Below are positions 9,536 to 22,030 of a stretch of 64,000 nt of DNA, piece after piece; position 1 is the first letter of the stretch; the number at the start of each line of letters is the position of its first letter. This stretch comes from Stramonita haemastoma (Eukaryota > Mollusca > Gastropoda > Neogastropoda > Muricidae): NCBI GenBank assembly GCA_030674155.1, contig CM060316.1:80716436-80780435 (forward strand), written 5' to 3'. Made by a program: the position numbers and the translations under genes. The notes beneath the pieces were generated by a model, which was given only the letters and a program-made list of their open reading frames with translations, had not been told where the DNA came from and did no database searches.

Positions 9536-9549
9536 GAAAGAGAGACAGA

Positions 9550-10640
9550 GAAAGTGGATGGACCAAATGCAAAGCAATTAATTTGATGTACTTATCCTAA
9601 TCATCACCATAACATCTTGTAACAATGGGATTTTGCTCACTGACTGATCGTCTTCCATGACTGAAGTGCCAATGGTGCTGTACACTGTGTTAGTCTCCTC
9701 TTTGATCAGTTGAGCTGTGGGGAAATGTCAATAAATCTTGGTCATACTCAAGTGCTTGAATCTGTGTTGATTATCATAACTGAGTGAAACCAACAGTTCA
9801 TGGATAAAATAGAGGGTTGCCTGCCAGAACTGTCTATCAGTCACTTTTTCACTTTTTGGCATGTGCAGATTCTTTTCAATATACACTTTAACTTTACAAT
9901 AAGTCACGTGGCTGTGATTAATTTTTAAGTAATTATTCACAAAAGCATACTGGTTTATTAAAGTTCTCACTCATCCCATTCCTGTCCAAAATGCCCAGAA
10001 CAGGATAGTGATTTCTTGCAATGCAAGACAGATTACTACCTACATTGATTACCTATAGATTCCCTGGCCACGTAAGAAAGGCCACTACTGACAGTGCAAG
10101 TTCATCAACTGTTCTGATTTCACCTTTGTGCCAAAACTGTCTATCACAGGATGGTCAAAGCTAAAAGATGCAAAGTGGCGACTGGCTACTTTGTTTTGAC
10201 CCTGCACAAACTGGCCGGCTGTAAAGGGTCACGCTGGTGGATGGGAAAGTGGGAGTTTTGTAAATCCTGGTCTGTCATCTAATAACAGAGGGATTTGCAG
10301 CAACTTCCTGCTTACAGAGGAACTAATCTATACAGGAAGACAAAAGTTTCTAGGCTTTTATATCCATCTGCATTTGCACAGGAAGAGGACTGCAAGTAAA
10401 GTTTAAAAGTAAGGATTTTGAATACTGCAGTTTATCAAGTTCTTCATTTTACAAGCAAAAACTGAAATACAACAATGCATAATATTGTTTGAGTTGTTCA
10501 ATTCCCCTCCCCTGATAAATGAATTTATGTGGGTTTGAATTAGGACTTGAGACTGACAAGGGACAGATAAAACTGGGGGAGGTAACATATTAAAAAATTT
10601 TTTTATTGGAGGCCTGGGGAGAGGATTTTTGTTGTTGTTT
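9550..10640. other. Intergenic DNA, nothing recognised
   Basis: No gene, repeat family or regulatory element that I can support. Confidence 0.5.
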
Positions 10641-10689
10641 CTTTGTTCGTTTTTTCGTGTTTTTCTTGTATCACATGCACAGATACTCA

Positions 10690-11220
10690 AAGGTGCACAC
10701 TGGCACCACACACACACCACACCTTTGCTCGCAAATACACATCTACACAAATTTGTAGTATGCTGGTGTATGTGGGTGGATTTGTGTGTGTGTGCATGTG
10801 TGCATGTGTGTGTATTTGTGCAATATCTTTATTTGAAGTTATCTTGGAATGTGTAAACCAATATGAAATGTAACTTTCTTGTGTTTTTCGAGATTGTGAT
10901 TCGAAGCAATATACCTGTCAGTATTGTAATTGCCCTTCATGGGATGATTGGTGTTTTGACTTGACCTGAACTCTGGCAGGCACCCACACATACACACATA
11001 TGCACACACGTGCATACAAGCGCAGTCACATACACATGCAGGCACATGCACGCACACACACACTTGAGGAAACACAGAAGAAAAATTATGCAAGCATACT
11101 ATTATAAATATTGTGCATATATGCGCATAAACATGTACACATGTGTAAAACATGCATGAAAAACACATGTATACATACATGCACACAAACATACACAAAC
11201 TCATGCATGAATGAGCACGT

Positions 11221-11251
<31 letters not shown>

Positions 11252-11293
11252 CACACACATGCACACACACGCACACACACACATGCACGCACG

Positions 11294-11338
<45 letters not shown>

Positions 11339-11460
11339 GTGCATGCACACACACATGTACACATGCAAGTATGCACATACACACACACAAACACACACCC
11401 ACACATATACACACACCTCCACCCCCCCCCCACACACACACACACACACACACACACATT
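10690..11460. repeat. CA/GT-rich simple-repeat region
   Basis: Interrupted CA and GT tracts with GCAC variants, densest at 11218-11455, plus a C-run near 11420. The long frames across it on both strands are simple-repeat artefacts. Confidence 0.95.
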
Positions 11461-12087
11461 CTCTAAATGTGACACAATATTATAAATCACCTTTTTTGTG
11501 GTCTAATATCCCTTTTAGTGAACAGATCTTAAAGAAAGAACTTTTGAATTACCCCCTCCCCCCTCCCTCTTTTTCCCTTCCCTTACAGAAAGAATGTGTT
11601 CAACTTGGCTGAACTTTGTCATTTGCTTAGGTCTGTGGCTCTAAAAGTTTAAGGGGGGAAAACAGGTTTCCTTGCAGGTTGCTCTTCAATAGAGCTTTGA
11701 CACCCCATTCTACTCATCATCAAGGTTTGGGGCAGTACCTTGTTGGCATTTCCCCTATCCAGGTTTAACCGTCCCCATACCTCGCCTCTGATTTGACGCG
11801 CTGTACTTCCTGGGTGTACCTATGGTTTTGCAGACGGCATAAACCCTTTACCCTATCTCCTGGGTGTACAGCCACCCATGGTTTTAGGGTTTGGGGTTTT
11901 CATTTTCAGCTTCCAAAGTTTTATTCATATGCATTGTTTGACAGCATCAGCTGGCAGCCATCTCTGCTCTTAGAATGGTGAATATAACATGTGACAAGTA
12001 TGAACAATAAATAAATCTCAGATTTTATGAAATGAAATGAAGAAGGTATATCATAATACAAGAGCTTGGCTTTAAAGCGATGCAAAT
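11461..12087. other. Intergenic DNA, nothing recognised
   Basis: Some C-rich tracts at 11551-11570. No supported feature. Confidence 0.45.
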
Positions 12088-12506
12088 GTGATGCTCCACC
12101 ACACTGTGAGAGGCAGTGCATCAGAAGTCAATTTATTGTTGACATGTTACTAATTTGCCATAAAAAGGCTATTCAACGCAAAACACAAATTGAAAATTGG
12201 ATATTCTATGAGAAGTTATTACAAACTGAAATAATACACTGCAGGATGTGACAAAATGAGAAACTGACTTGTTAACCATAATAAAAAATGGTCAGAATGA
12301 GGGCTTGGGTATTTTAAAAACACGTTTTAAAGCAAAAGGAAACAGAAGTATACTTTGATAACACAATACAAGGTAGAAGAATAGCTATAGTTTTATAATC
12401 AGTCAGAATCTCTAAAACGAAATCCTGACCCCCACCTGCCTAAAATGGCTCCTAGCAACAAAAGTGGGTCAGGTGCAAAGTGACTCATTTCGTGGTGGAG
12501 CGTCAC
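12088..12506 (-). mobile_element. MITE with GTGACGCTCCACCAC termini, copy 1
   Basis: About 419 bp. Left end GTGATGCTCCACCAC; right end ATGAGTCA-related sequence then GTGGTGGAGCGTCAC, so the termini are inverted. The interior shares 'aaaatgagaaactgac', 'gagggcttgggtattttaaa' and 'tggctcctag' with the copy at 62473-62900, which lies in the opposite orientation. No coding capacity. Confidence 0.88.
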
Positions 12507-13740
12507 AAACAGTCTAGACAAAATGAACATATTTATGACAAAACAGTCAAAACTATAATGTCTATGGTATGTTTCATTCTTAACCTTTACTTTGTGCAAT
12601 GGGACTGAAAGTGCCCTTATCAATGCCAAAATAAGGAAAAAGAAGGAAGGCCTCAAAACATTTAGATATATATACCTTAAACTATACTGGGTAGTCATTT
12701 CCATATTATTTCTTTCTTTTTAACTCTTTGGTTTGGGTTTGTTTTTTTAACTTTTGTTAAAAATGGCAAAACTCAGTTTTGTTGTATGCAGCTAACTGCA
12801 GACTATGATTTTTAGACCAATAAAAATGCATCAGTAAATAAAAAATAAGCTACCATGAGAGTTCATAGATTCAAAGCAAATGTTTTGAATATCATACAGC
12901 AATCAGTTCCTTTTACTACAAACTTAGAGAAAAATCATACACATACTTATAACAAAAACAATAAACTCACAACAACATGATATGAAACTTCTTTACTTTA
13001 GCAGTCAAATATCAGTACATCATTCAAAACACAGATAAGTGGCCACATGTCACAATATCTGAAAAATGAAAATCCTTTTCCAGGTCTAAATATCTAATTT
13101 ATAAATTTGTAGAGACAAAATCTATGGAGACAGATTCCACAAAATAGTTAGGGGACTATCTTTATAAATCAGTGGTACAAGAAAGTTAGTGAACATCTTG
13201 TTTAGCATAGCCTGAACCAAAGCACAATTAAGACCATCCAATAACTCCATTATTGTCATCATTGGTAGCTATTTGCGTTTTCTGAAAGTGCTTCATTTCA
13301 AATGCATTAAAAATGCCTCTTTTATGATAAAACAATGTTTGACTTTGTTTTGATTTTTAATTTTCAACAATTTTTCCATGTAACAAAGTAATGTTCTTAT
13401 AGATTTCCACATGCAAATTTCCATGACTTTTTAACAGAATTTTCTGACTTCAAAGATGTACACCACAGAAAAACTGAAAGATCACAGAGAAATTAGCTTT
13501 CAGAAGTTAGCTGGGGGGGGGTTTTAAGCAGTATTTTGCCACCTACAACAAAGAATGGGGGATGAAAATGATGAAGCACAAAAAGCTCTCTATATGAATC
13601 CCTGATGAGAAAAGCATTAGAAGTTATCATCTCCACTATGTAGAAAATATCCCTTATTTACCGCAGAGTTATCCATCTTTTTTTTTATTTTTAAAGCACA
13701 CATGCCATTGTCTTTTTTGGAAATATTACGAGTCTCTTGT
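12507..13740. other. Intergenic DNA downstream of PSMD10
   Basis: AT-rich, no supported gene or repeat family. Confidence 0.45.
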
Positions 13741-13930
13741 CTAGAGGTGGGATAGCACTGTAGTTAGAGCACTGTGCTGCTTGTGATCGGACAGCCTGGG
13801 ATCGAGCCACCACCAAGGGTTTTTCCCTGTAGTTAACATCAGCACTGACTCCACTCCTTCACCTGAAAGTCCTTCAGGCCGGTAGAAACCTATGACATCA
13901 TTTTAACAATGCATGCACACAAGTGTGTGT
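13741..13930 (+). repeat. tRNA-headed SINE, partial
   Basis: Starts GGTGGGATAGCACTGTAG, a box-A-like head, with a box-B-like GGGATCGAGCC about 50 bp later. The body has 'agttaacatcagcactgact' and 'cctgaaagtccttcaggc'. The 3' part is missing or diverged. Confidence 0.65.
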
Positions 13931-14439
13931 TAAACCCTATCCACAAAGTCGGAATGCAACTGCCTTAATGGTGGGTAAAACTGGCTGCATACGCAAAATT
14001 TTGCTATCAGTGAACTTTGGAGCACTAACCAAGAAACAACAACAACAACAACAAAAAACCCAAGAGCAACAAAAAAATTCCTTTGTCAAAGTTGACAACT
14101 CAATATTTCAGGAAGAATGTCTTCATGTTTCAGTGATTCCAAGAAGATTCACAGTACTTGAGAAGGGTTTTAGAAATTCAAAGATTTTTTCTAAGACAGC
14201 TGTGAGTTATATGTGCCTGACTATCAGTTTGGTTACTGAATGTCTATCTGAATCTTTAAAAACAACAACAAAAACACAAAAAAACCCCACCACAGAATCA
14301 CATAAAAATGCAACGGAGTGAAGGATTGCTCATAGTTCTTATGCAAAAAAGAAGAAATAACAATTTTGACAAAAATGTGTGTAGTGAAAACATAAGTGTC
14401 AGTATTTGCATGCAAGCACACTCGAGAGTGTGTGTGTGT

Positions 14440-14502
14440 TTTATTTTATTTTATTTTTATTCCATTTATTTTATTCTTTTATTTCAAGGATAATGGAATA
14501 AG
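14440..14502 (-). repeat. SINE 3'-tail fragment
   Basis: The reverse complement gives GCTTATTCCATTATCCTTGA followed by AATAAAAGAATAAAATAAA, the tail of the 32.7-kb SINE family. It supplies AATAAA motifs on the minus strand about 150-200 bp past the PSMD10 stop, which could serve as its polyadenylation signal. Confidence 0.7.
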
Positions 14503-14554
<52 letters not shown>

Positions 14555-14622
14555 CGTGCGTGCTGTGGTGCGTGCGTGCGTGCGTGCGTGCGTGCTGCGT
14601 GCATGCGTGGGTGTGTGCACAA
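14503..14622. repeat. (GT)n/(GTGC)n microsatellite
   Basis: Pure GT to about 14550, then GTGC repeats to about 14595. It lies in the 3' UTR region of PSMD10 on the minus strand. Confidence 0.95.
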
Positions 14623-14641
14623 CAACAAAAAAATCAGACTG

Positions 14642-14716
14642 TCACTGCATATCAATCCGGGACTGGAGAGAATTCTTCAAACCTCTTGAGGCCACATCAA
14701 GGGGTGTCTTTTTCTC
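14642..14716 (-). CDS. PSMD10: PSMD10 exon 6 (last, with stop)
   Basis: Acceptor TTTTCAG, then 24 codons from EKKTPLDVAS to DMQ and TGA. It corresponds to the final ankyrin helix pair. Confidence 0.9.
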   Translation of the reverse strand, partial: EKKTPLDVASRGLKNSLQSRIDMQ

Positions 14717-16656
14717 CTGAAAACACAAAATAAAAAAACAAGTTTGAGGAAAAGAACACACAATCATTTTTTTTCCTTTCATTTCCTATGACTTCAGATT
14801 TCTTTTAAAGATATATATCATCTATCAAGGAGTGTCTTGATCACAACTTCCAAACCTATTTCTGTTTTGATGAGACACTATCTGTGCAGTGGCGACCAAA
14901 GCCACAGCTTTCTGACAGTCTCCAACACCCCCTGTCTCTCCTGCATGCACACACTTTTTGAATTATAGAACGATTGGTGATGATAAGAGTAATAATGATG
15001 TTGATGTGCAATCAAGTTAGAGACCAGACACTAGGGCTGATTCTGTTTTTATGAAATGTATATTCTAGCTTCCACTAGCCCCAACAAAGACTTCTACTGG
15101 TGATTTGATCATTATTTTTTAATCAAATGTAGAAAAATGGGTTATGCTTGACAGTTGATGATATGGTTCTAGCATTCCCAGTGAATGACAATACACTCAA
15201 CTCTGGATCAGAACAGCCAAAGCCTTAGAAAGTCATACTTATCAACATACATCTGATGGGGATCAAACCCACAGCCTACCAACTGACATTCAACTTTGTC
15301 ACAATTGCTAAAAAATTTTTTTTACAGAAAGGATAGTATGTTTTCTAATTCAGCTAAAGTCAACAGAGAAAACTCTATCATAACAGAGATGAACATAGAT
15401 TATAGATAATAATCTAACCAGCCACCATGGCACAGTGGTTAGCGCATTGGATTCAGGACTGGAAGGTCATGGGCTCGATTCCCATCAGAGTCATAGGGAT
15501 TTTTCTGGCTCCGGCCGGCTCCTACCCAGAGTGAGTGTGCTGCGGGTTCAATGGGAAGACTGGGACCACACAGTCGAGCTTCATCCACGTTATGGATGCG
15601 AGTTTGAGAGTGTTGCTCAAATTACCTGTCCAACACTGCAGGTGTCTGTATCTCTCGGGCCTGGTTGCTGCCGAGATATATTATGATAGTAAGCGTAGAG
15701 TACAACACTGTCAAGCAGTCTCAAAACATATGCACTTCCATAGCAGCATCATTATATCATCCTCATTCTCATTGATCATCATGTAATGAAAAAATTGCCC
15801 CTGATTCGTTGCCCCATTGCTCTGGTCTCATGGTGACCTCAGATTTGGTTACCCCTACACTTCTGTGCCTATGGTGAGTTTGTGTCAAAGCCTTTGGGGT
15901 TGGAGGTTCGAGGGGGCAGTCTTTGGAGGGACGTTGTGGTGGTCGCCACCTCAAGTGGGTGGCTCACTCAGTCTGGCTCCACAACTGAACTAATACTGTC
16001 GTTAGTAGGGGGCTTGGTAGGTGGTGACTTGTGTATGTTAGTTCAGAACAGGCACCACTGAACACCACCAAAGTGACCCAGCAGCAGTGCATGGCCCCTC
16101 TGGCTGGTGGCCCCACGGCAGCCTGATATTGATTAGCTCCAAGTGGACTTCCAATCCTGAGGATAAGACATAACGAACCTGGGGTATGGCTGTGGTGGGG
16201 AGTTTAAAACGAGCAGCATGGGAACAGAAGGGATAGGAATGTCACAGAAGATGAGGCAGCAAAAAAAAGAAAAAAAAGGTAATAATCTGCCTTTACAGAC
16301 CTGAATTTCAGCCAGTGTGATATACTGTCTGCAACCAGGAAAAGTTATGGATGGGCCTTAGTTATGCACCATTTTTCCAGGTCACCTCAGATACTGAGTG
16401 TGACAGACACTGAATGACCTTATTACCAAAACAACTGATTGGTACTTATTCAGATATGGATTTAATAAGAGACATTAAATAAATTCTTTCAAAAGTGTGC
16501 TTACAAAAGATAATTCAGCTTACATTGTTTTGTATGTCCAGGCGAGCTCCGTTATCGACCAGTATGTGGGCAATTTCACCGTAATCATCTTCACACGCCA
16601 AGTGACTGAAAAAAAGAAAGAAATATGAAAATGCATGGTTATTCACATTTCCCACA

Positions 16657-16723
<67 letters not shown>

Positions 16724-18061
16724 CTAGAAAGTTTGCCTATATATGGTCCACTTTTGAAACTTGAAAAGCTTGACAAACCTAAAAGCCAAAAGTTTTTTTT
16801 AAACCTAAACACTCCCTGTAAAATGTGTATAAATTGACCAACTAAAGTGTTTTAAGTATAGAATAAAACACTTTTAAAACTTTGTGAAGCTGCAGCTATT
16901 CCCACAGGGACAAGAACATTCAGGAATAATTATGCAACAGTATATATACTAGTAATACAAAGCTCAGTAAACACATGAGTCATATATATATTCATGCTGA
17001 TGCACTTATTACCATTATGTATACATAAGCACTAACACATGTAGACATATACCAAGAAAAGGACCATAAAATGATGCGAAGTCAATTCAAACATATTCCA
17101 TTCTGCCCCATCTGCAGACAGTCCCAAATGCTCTAAAAGGTTATGAGAACAGGTCACTATCCACTTAGGAGTTGCCTCCCATAGTGCATAGCAACAAAAA
17201 CTGCAATGTTTGGTCAAGTTTGTATAATCAGAAATGTATGTGATTACTGATTACTAAGCAGAGAAAATTTAAAGGACTGATTTGACAGTAGGGCTGGTAA
17301 AAAGACATAGAGGGACCTAACTGGTGCACATAGGACTTCAGCACTGACAGAAAGTATGCAAACCAAAGAACTGAGAAGGTATCTGACCATAAAAGAAAAT
17401 TGATTTACCAGTCTTAAGGTTCTGGCAGGACCCTGGAAGTCTTGCACAGTGTTGATTCTAGGATTTCAAAAAAGGGGGCCCAAGGGCCCCCAGAAATTAA
17501 AAAAAAGGGCTTTTGCCCCCCTCCTCCCTTTTCTCTTCATAAAAAAGGGGACAAGTAGTAAGTAATACTTGCTCATAATACCATTAGTACTCTGATTTCT
17601 GCTATTTTTCAAGAACAAGAATCAAAACAAACAGGATGGTATGTAGGCAGACAGGATTTGATATACACCTTATGTACTGCAGCTGGTCTGTAAAATGATT
17701 TTCTTACACATGAAAGAGAGAGGGAGAGAGGGGGGGGGAGAGGCAGAAAGGGGGGGAAGATTGTGGTACATTCAGATGCGGAGGGATATGTACTACATAG
17801 ATACAGGAGGAGATGCATTGTTTGTATAAAGAGAGAGAGAGAGAGGGGGGGGGGGGGGGAGAAGGAGAAAGAGAGAGAGGGGGGGGGGGGAGGGGAGGGA
17901 AAGAGAGAGAGAGAGTCAAAGTCAAATTTGTATTTCCACATTTTGAGTTGGAGAGAGAGCTAGATCTAGATAAAAAAAAAGAGGCAAGAGCCAAAATCAG
18001 TCTCTCCCCCCCCCCTCCCCTTACCATATGAGAGAGAGAGAGAGAGAGAAGAAGAGGAGAG

Positions 18062-18103
<42 letters not shown>

Positions 18104-21100
18104 AGAGAGAGGAGGAGAGAGAGAGAGAGGTGGGGGAGGGAAGGGATGTCAAAAGTCCATTTTGTATTTCCATTCAGAGTTGTAGGGAGAACTAGATTTA
18201 GATCTAGATGAGAAAAGAGGTTAAAGCCAATATCTAAGTCTTATCTTTTCCTCCCATATGGCAGAGACAGAGAGAGAGAGAGAGAGGGGGGGGGGGGGGG
18301 CAAAGTCAATTTTGTATTTCCACTTTCAGAGTAAGAGAGAGATCTAGATGAGAAGGGGCGTGTATGGGGTGCTTAAGGAGAGGTGGTACCTTTGTAAACC
18401 TGGCAGTAGCATCCCTCGGGATGGACGGGAGCACTGGTCCTCACTTGGCACTCAACTCTCACTTCTGGGTCCGGGTCCTTAACCCACCCACACCCCGGTA
18501 ACCGCTTCTACTGGCGGGCGAAACGTTGTAAGGGGCTGGTGCATTCTTAATCACCAGTAGGAGTCTTGGAGAGGAGATGGGCGCCACCAAGCTTCCTCAA
18601 GCCCACTGCAAGGACATGATGAGAAAAGCAAAACAGAAACACATGCCGGATCGGTCGAGGCCCGGATCAACAACGACCGCGCTACCCACTGCAAGCCTCC
18701 AGGGTGGGAGTGACAAGTGTGCCACTGGAGCAGAACCAACCCTAAAGCTTCCAGCTAAAGGGGTAACCATTGGTACATGGAATGTTAGGACTCTGTACCA
18801 AACAGGAAGAGTACAGGAACTCACACATGAATTACAGAGGTATAAATGGGACATCCTAGGGCTTGCGGAAGTCAGATGGATTGGCTTCGGAGAAACAACC
18901 ACGCAAGACGGCCACAAGATATGGTACAGTGGAGATGAGAAAACTACACCAACAGGGAGTAGGCTTCATTGTCAGGAAAGAGATTGTGTCAAGCATCATC
19001 AACTGCAAACCAATATCCAGCAGACTCATCTCAATCAGAGTCTCTGCAAAACCCCAGAATCTCACCATCATCCAAGTGTATGCTCCAACATCTGACTACG
19101 ATGATGACCAGATAGAAGAATTCTATGAAGAACTTGAAAACGTCATCTCCAAAACGCCCAAAAAAGACATCCTTATTGTGGAAGGCGATTGGAATGCTAA
19201 GGTGGGACCTGATGCCTATGACACCTGGGCAGGAACCACAGGACGCTTTGGACTGGGAGAAACAAATGACAGAGGACAGCGGCTGCTGGAATTCGCAAAG
19301 AAGCACAAACTAACTCTGGCTAACACACTCCACCCTCACAAGCCATCTAGAACATCAACCTGGCACTCACCAAATGGTCTGATTCATAATCAAATTGATT
19401 ACATTCTGTCACCCCAAAGATTCAAATCCAGCATAAACAAGGCAAATACAAGAACATTCCCAGGAGCTGACATTGGCAGTGACCACGACCTTGTACTTAC
19501 CACCATCAGGCTGAAACTGAAAGCAAAACAACAGCCAAAAAGCCCACGCATAAGATTCGACCTGGAAAAACTCAAAGACCCAACAGTGGTTGAGATCTTC
19601 CAAGCCAACATTGGAGGAAAGTTCGCCGCACTCACAGCCATTGACAATGATGTGAACACACTAGCCAACAACATCAAAGAAGTGCTAACGACAGCAGCAG
19701 AAGAAACATTAGGCAGAAGCAGAACAAAGAAACAACCCTGGGTGACAAATGAGGTTCTTGACCTCTGCGACAAAAGAAGAGAACTTAAGAAGCAAAAGTT
19801 CACAAGTCAAGAAGCCAACAACAAGTACATGGATAGCCACAGAGAAGTGAGGAAAAAGATGAGAGAAGCCAAAGAAGCGTGGATAGAAGAACAATGCAAC
19901 AACATCGAAGATGGAATGGCCAAGGGAAACAGCAAAACAGCTTACAACACTCTGAAAGCACTAACTAAAACCACACAGCCTAAAGCCTCTGTTATTGAAG
20001 ACAAAGAAGGAAATCTTTTAACGGAAAACAATGCCATCCTCCAACGCTGGACAGAATACTGTGAGGGATTGTATAACTACCCACTACGCCCAGATACCAA
20101 CATAGTTTCCAACAAACCCCTGAACACCAAGATAAAGACCCACCAATACTAAGGTGTGAAGTAGACACAGCTATTAAACAATTGAAGAAGGGGAAGTCCC
20201 CTGGAATCGATAACATCCCAGCTGAACTCATAAAAAATGGAGGGAATGAAACAGCAAGGCGATTCACAGATCTTTGTCAGAAGATCCACGACACCAAAGA
20301 ATGGCCAAAAGAATGGACACAGTCTTTGTAATACCCCTGCCAAAGAAAGGAAACCTCAAGCAATGTCAGAACTACAGAACCATCAGTCTCATAAGCCATC
20401 CTAGCAAGATCATGCTGCAGGTAGTCCTCAACAGACTGAAAAACCAAGCAGAAAAACTCCTGGCAGAAGAACAAGCGGGCTTTAGACCAAAACGCAGCAC
20501 AATGGAACAAATTTTCAACCTGAGAATTCTGATAGAGAAGCATCTCCAACACCAAAAAGACTTGTACCACAATTTTATAGACTTCAAAAAGGCCTTTGAC
20601 AGGGTATGGCATGACGGCCTCTGGCAAGTACTCAGGCACTTCAACATTGACAACTGCCTAATTGAAGTCATCAAGGTTCTGTACGAGAATGCAAGAAGTG
20701 CAGTTTTCATGAACAATCACGTGGGCGAGTTCTTCAAGACCACGGTTGGAGTCCGCCAGGGCTGCCTTCTCTCACCTGTACTCTTCAACCTCTTCCTCGA
20801 AAACATCATGACAGAGACACTGCAAAACCACCACACTTCCATCTCCATTGGTGGAAGACCCCTTTGCAACCTCAGATTTGCAGATGACATTGACCTCATG
20901 GGCAGCAGCAAACAAGAACTGCAAATCCTCACAGACAGTCTAACAGATCGAGCGAGCGCATACGGCATGGAGGTCAGTACAGAGAAATCGAAGATCATGG
21001 TCAACAGCGCGAGTAATGACAGCACGGAAATAAAGATGAATGGAGAAATATTGGAAGAGGTGAGCCAATTCAAATACTTAGGCTCCATTCTAACAAAAGA

Positions 21101-21765
21101 TGGCACATCAAACAATGAGGTGAAAGCTCGCATTGCAACAGCAACATCTGCTCTAGTCAGACTCGAGAGGATCATCAGAAGCAACAACATCAGCTTCTGC
21201 ACCAAATACCACCTCTACAAATCCCTCGTGATATCTATCCTCCTATATGGCTGTGAATCATGGACTCTGACAGCAGAGTTAGAGAGAAGAATCCAAGCAT
21301 TCGAGAACAAGTGCCACAGAAGACTCCTCAAAATATCATACAAAGAACACAAGACCAATAACTATGTGAAAGAAGAAATCAAAAAGTGTGTGGGCCCCCA
21401 AGAGCCTTTGCTCTCCACCATAAAGAGGAGAAAGCTGATGTGGTTTGGTCACACCACAAGACACAACACCCTAGCAAAAACCATCTTGCAAGGAACAGTC
21501 GAGGGCAAGAGAAGAAGAGGCCGCCAAAAGAAATCATGGGTTGACAACATCAAAGACTGGACTGCCCAACCCCTGCAACGCCTCCTACTAGCCACACAGG
21601 ATCGTGAAGCATGGAAAAAGATCTCCGTTGCGTCTTCTCTCATGTCCCCCTACGTCCTTTGGGACATGGGACTGACTTGACTTGACTTGACTAGATGAGA
21701 AGAGAGGTGAAAGCCAATATCAAAGTCTTGCCCCTCCCCTCTCCCATGAAGGGAGGGGGAGGGAG

Positions 21766-21845
<80 letters not shown>

Positions 21846-21984
21846 CTGTTAAAGAGAGATCTAGATCTAGATGAGAAAAGAGGTGAAATCCAATATCAAA
21901 GTCTTGTTTTTCCTCCCATGCAGAGAAAGAGAGAGGGGAGGGGGAGGGAGAGAAAGGGGGGAGGGAGAGAGAGAGAGGAGAGAG

Positions 21985-22030
<46 letters not shown>

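Noticed and set aside
10839..11490. Long cysteine/valine- or histidine/threonine-rich reading frames on both strands
   Set aside because: They are translations of (GT)n/(CA)n. The same artefact occurs at 9.4, 14.5, 16.6, 25.3, 32.5, 40.0, 58.4 and 61.9 kb.
18597..18917. Minus-strand frames opposite the RTE endonuclease
   Set aside because: Shadows of the plus-strand LINE coding sequence; no independent support.
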